Below are positions 60,881 through 64,000 of a stretch of DNA of 64,000 bases, piece after piece. Positions within the stretch are counted from its first letter, which is position 1, and each line of letters starts with the position of its first letter. This DNA is from Lantana camara (taxonomy: Eukaryota > Streptophyta > Magnoliopsida > Lamiales > Verbenaceae), in the NCBI GenBank assembly GCA_037501455.1, contig CM074864.1, positions 40,264,001 to 40,328,000 of the forward strand. Reading direction: 5' to 3'. The translations under genes and the position numbers were made by a program. The notes beneath the pieces were generated by a model. That model was not told the origin of the DNA. It did not search any database and saw nothing but the letters and a program-made list of their open reading frames with translations.

Positions 60881-62306
60881 TGCTGTTGCAGCTTCTTCCT
60901 CCGATGGATCAGCTACAATCCATCAAAACAGAGACAGCAGTAGGGCAGCAGAAGTTCACACCAAAACCAGGCCAAAAACACCACAAAATCATGCTAAAAA
61001 CGCCCCAAACCAGTCACAAAAACACACAGCATCAAGAAGCCATGACAATAATCCGTTTCATGCACAAATTCAACCAAAAATCCAGCTGAAACGAAGGGAT
61101 AAAATAGGGCAACAACTGATCACAGTAGGGGCAGCAAATATACAAGATATTCAGGCCATTTCCATGCACTTTCCATGCTAAAAACCTCACAAAACAGCCA
61201 TTTAAATTGAAGCAACAAGAAGCAAACGCAGCAGTTCAGTTTTGTGCCAAATTCCCCCATTTCAAGTTCATAAACTCAAGTGTATTAATGGTAGAAATTA
61301 ATATACATAACTAACATGAAATTAATGTAAAGAAACAAGTTATAGAAGTATAAATGCACTCATTTCATGCATTAAAACTCAAAAGAAGCACCTATAGAGC
61401 ATGTATTCAAAACTTGGATGAAAACCTAACTATTCATCAATATCTTCACTCATGCATAATACCTCAATTATAAGACATAAAATGGAGCATAAATCGAAGC
61501 ACAAATCACAAGGAACACTGATCTTACCTTGGATCGTTTAGGATCGAAAGAAAAACGAAGATCATAAGGAAAACTTGGTGAAGAAGAAGATGAATAGTAG
61601 AAATTTCTCTTCCTTGCTCAATGGCTGCTGCTACACGACTGAAAAGAGGGGAAAAAAAAGGAAAGACATGGTACAAATATGGCTGAAATTTAGCTAAAGT
61701 TCAAGGCATAAAGTCAAGGTAGGGCCATTCTTGGTATCCGGGTCAAAAGGGTAGAAAATGGCTTCGTCGGGGGTTTAAACAACATCGAAAAATTACGAGG
61801 CTAATTCCATTGGATCCGAATCGTCGAATTGAGTTCAATGGAGAAGATGGATCTTGAATCCGAGATCCCTAGCTCAAGATATCGAACAAATAGCTCGAGG
61901 TGTCCTATTTTCAAATAGGCCCCTAAACTTTCAAAAAGTGACAAATATGCCCAAAGTCTAATTTCAAACAAGTCCTCAAGCATTTAAAACTCATGTAATT
62001 AAGTCCAAATAATTATAATTCAATTAAATTCATATAATTCAAGAAATTAATCATGCTAGAAAATTAAATTCATGTCACATTAATTCAAATATTTCAAGAA
62101 TTCAAATTCATATAAACACTTAGGCATATTTTTGACATTTAAATCAAATAATTCAAATTATTTCATATAAATTTACATAAATATTGAATAAATAACATAT
62201 ATCAAGAATATAAATAAATTAAAGTATGAAAATTAAGCAATTACGGAAATTAAACTCACACGTGGCACGTACTTGTACGAATGGACGAACGGGGTGTCAC
62301 ATGCTC

Positions 62307-62545
62307 AATCTCAAGCCATGCAAATAATTTTTCAAGCTCAAGCTGGATTTTTTTTGCCAAACTCGACTCGGCTCAGCTCAAAACGCACCTCTAGATGAGT
62401 CAACCAACATGTAGATGCATCAATTTTTATTTTTTTATAATAATACAATAAAGTTTTCATTAGTTGCCTTTTGGTACAACCAGAAAAAAAAAATACAAAT
62501 ATGTTGAATTCTACTTGGATAAACAACATAATAAACTAGTGGAAA
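62307..62545. other. AT-rich intergenic sequence with AAGCTC repeats
   Basis: Continues the block interrupted at 45986 (CTCAAGCTCAAGC). It is a likely fragment of an old repeat; I cannot assign a family. No coding region. Confidence 0.55.
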
Positions 62546-62824
62546 AAACAATTTGTGCCTTGTACTATGAGAGTTATTTCAGTTTTTTATCCGAATTTTT
62601 AAATATTTTGAATTGTCATCTATACTTTTAAAAAAGTTTCAGATTGCAATCTAGGCCAATTAGGTGTTAAATTCTTACCAAAAATTAGTAATGTTTTAAC
62701 ACTTAATTGGTCGAGATGACAATTAAAATTTTTTTTTTCAAATTACAAATGACAATTTGAAATATTTAAAAGTTCGGATATAAAATTGAAGAAACACTTA
62801 TAATACAGAGGACAAATTGTTTTG
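62546..62824. mobile_element. Foldback / MITE-like element (~280 bp)
   Basis: The left arm (from ACAATTTGTGCCTTGTA to GAATTGTC, 62548-62617) is an imperfect inverted repeat of the right arm (from GACAATTTGAAAT to ACAAATTGT, about 62750-62820), covering about 70 bp. A central pair (GGCCAATTAGGTGTTAA / TTAACACTTAATTGGTC) continues the inversion. No clear TSD, so the class is open. Confidence 0.6.
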
Positions 62825-63535
62825 TTTTTCTAAATTATTTCAAAATTTTCTGACACAACTTAACCAAACTTAAAAACATCATTGATTTGGTTTAAATTAT
62901 AAACAAAAACATGATTGTAAATTATTTTTAAAATAAAAATTAATTGAACCTTTTGTAGGAACGATAATTGTGCTACCGTATTCTATACAAACAATCATAT
63001 ATGCTAGTTAATTAAAAATGTGTCGACATGTCACCGTAAATGTTTTTCAGATTTTCTTCTAACTTCATTACCACAAACGATTATGTTAAGAATTAAAATT
63101 AGCACAAAAGCTATTTAATTTAGATAACTGGTCACAAAATTGTAAATTCATTATTTAACAAATTTAATTAAAAAAAAATAAAAACTGATCGTGTGGAATC
63201 AAATGAGAAAGAGCCTGTACGGAGGAAAAAAAAATAAAAAAATATGAAAAAGAACCAAACTAAAAAGACCAAACGAAAAATCCATTTTTTTTCTTAGTAA
63301 TATAACTTAGTTTCCTTCTTTGGATAAATTTTCCGAGGTGAGCCCTACCTCGAATAAGAGGAATATAATGATGTGTTGATAAGCATATCCTGTTTCTTGA
63401 GAATATGCTAGTGTTTTATCGTAAAGTTAGTGCATTAAATAATTTTTATTTAGTTAATTACTTATTAATTAATTTAAATATTTAAATTATTTTAATTGTT
63501 TGTGTGGATCGAGTAAGATCACATAGTTGACACGT
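62825..63535. other. AT-rich intergenic sequence, nothing recognised
   Basis: About 700 bp, low in GC, with short A and T runs. No ORF, repeat boundary or RNA gene is supported. Confidence 0.6.
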
Positions 63536-63591
63536 CATGTAACGGTGTAAATGGATGGGGAATGCCCAGACCCAAATCCAATAAAACTTTA

Positions 63592-63745
63592 AAATACTCA
63601 GGCCCAACCCCAGATATTTTACCCAGGCCCAGCCCCAATATAATTTTTTGGTGGGTATGGGCCTGGGTATAGACCCAAACTAAACCCAATATTCATTTAG
63701 CTAAATTATACTCACATTAAAACCCTAATTCTCTCTCTCACGTAT
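63592..63745 (+). promoter_or_regulatory. Possible gene promoter/5' leader: GGCCCA motifs, telobox, CT-rich leader
   Basis: GGCCCA occurs near 63600 and 63632 and TGGGCC near 63658, resembling site II (TCP-type) elements. AAACCCTAA, the telobox, lies near 63720, followed by TTCTCTCTCTCACG. This combination is known from plant translation-related gene promoters. The gene itself would lie beyond 64000, and no ATG-led ORF of note is visible before the end. Alternatively the GTGTAAATGGATGGGG...ACCC stretch (63544-63710) is a decayed repeat. Confidence 0.4.
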
Positions 63746-64000
63746 CTCTAAGAAAAAATCCAGAATCCCAATTTGCTAAATCCGTGAAATTTCCTGCATT
63801 TCTTACTTGTTCCGAGGAGTTCCCTCAGTTTATTAGGTTGATTGAAGATTCACGTTTAATCCCTAAAGAATCTTGTTTCCGTTCTTGTTCATGTAGCTGA
63901 GCTTGTACACGTTTGGATTGTGTTTAGAATTTTTGAGTTTTGCTTTTGTATGATTTTGTGTTTGTGTTTCTGTTTTTCTTGGAAATGAAGCTCCTTTCTA

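Larger units (their letters stand above)
45992..62301 (-). repeat. Solo LTR, Tekay-type, split by the complete chromovirus
   Basis: On + it starts TGTAGCACCCC at 45992 and ends GGGGTGTCACA at 62301, with perfect TSD TGCTC (45987-45991 and 62302-62306). Its own sequence is 45992-46295 plus 59190-62301, about 3.4 kb. No internal domain is present. Confidence 0.93.

Noticed and set aside
1..64000. tRNA or rRNA genes
   Set aside because: I saw no cloverleaf with A/B boxes or rRNA-like sequence; the only tRNA-related sequences are the primer binding sites.

Overview
This is plant nuclear DNA, probably from a seed plant and most likely a eudicot. The evidence is long LTRs, plant Ty3/gypsy lineages of the Tat and chromovirus (Tekay) types, AT-rich intergenic sequence and a telobox. 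I cannot name the species. I see no ordinary host gene inside the window. It is a stack of nested LTR retrotransposons, and most boundaries can be placed by TG...CA ends and 5-bp target-site duplications (TSDs).

Left part (1-21675). A Tat-lineage gypsy element on the + strand runs in from the left. Its gag is cut by a minus-strand Tekay-type LTR (1-1288). Its protease region is replaced by a tandem array (2337-12637) of a 2382-bp unit. Each unit is a 2215-bp LTR plus a 167-bp remnant interior holding only a primer binding site (PBS) and a polypurine tract (PPT). There are four full LTRs and one truncated one. Pol resumes at 12638 (RT, RNase H, a second archaeal-like RNase H, integrase) and ends at 16294. 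Downstream, on the opposite strand, lies a three-exon gene of about 888 codons (20230-17340) with its own TATA box; it carries one nonsense codon. The 3' LTR is 20829-21675.

Middle part (21702-45094). A second, older Tat element lies on the minus strand, bounded by TSD TATAT. It has the same architecture: degenerate gag and pol on minus, and a homologous spliced accessory gene on plus with its own palindromic TATA box. A solo LTR (24681-28574) interrupts the accessory gene. Its 5' LTR is interrupted by a solo LTR (38250-45073) that itself holds another (38842-42680).

Right part (45095-64000). AT-rich sequence carries a minus-strand solo LTR (45992-62301, TSD TGCTC). Inside it sits a complete but inactive Tekay chromovirus on plus (46296-59184, TSD TAAAA) with gag, protease, RT, RNase H, integrase and chromodomain. 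Its RNase H is split by a copia-like solo LTR (52320-54315). After 62301 come a foldback element and, at the right edge, a stretch resembling a gene promoter (TGGGCC motifs and a telobox).

Themes across the window: the tandem LTR unit shares its PBS region and its 3' interior end with the Tekay element, so it looks like a non-autonomous derivative that Tekay-type proteins could have mobilised. Several LTR families carry clusters of short palindromes whose arms are family-specific. The antisense genes keep introns at matching places in both Tat elements, which is possible because introns in antisense are not removed from the genomic RNA.
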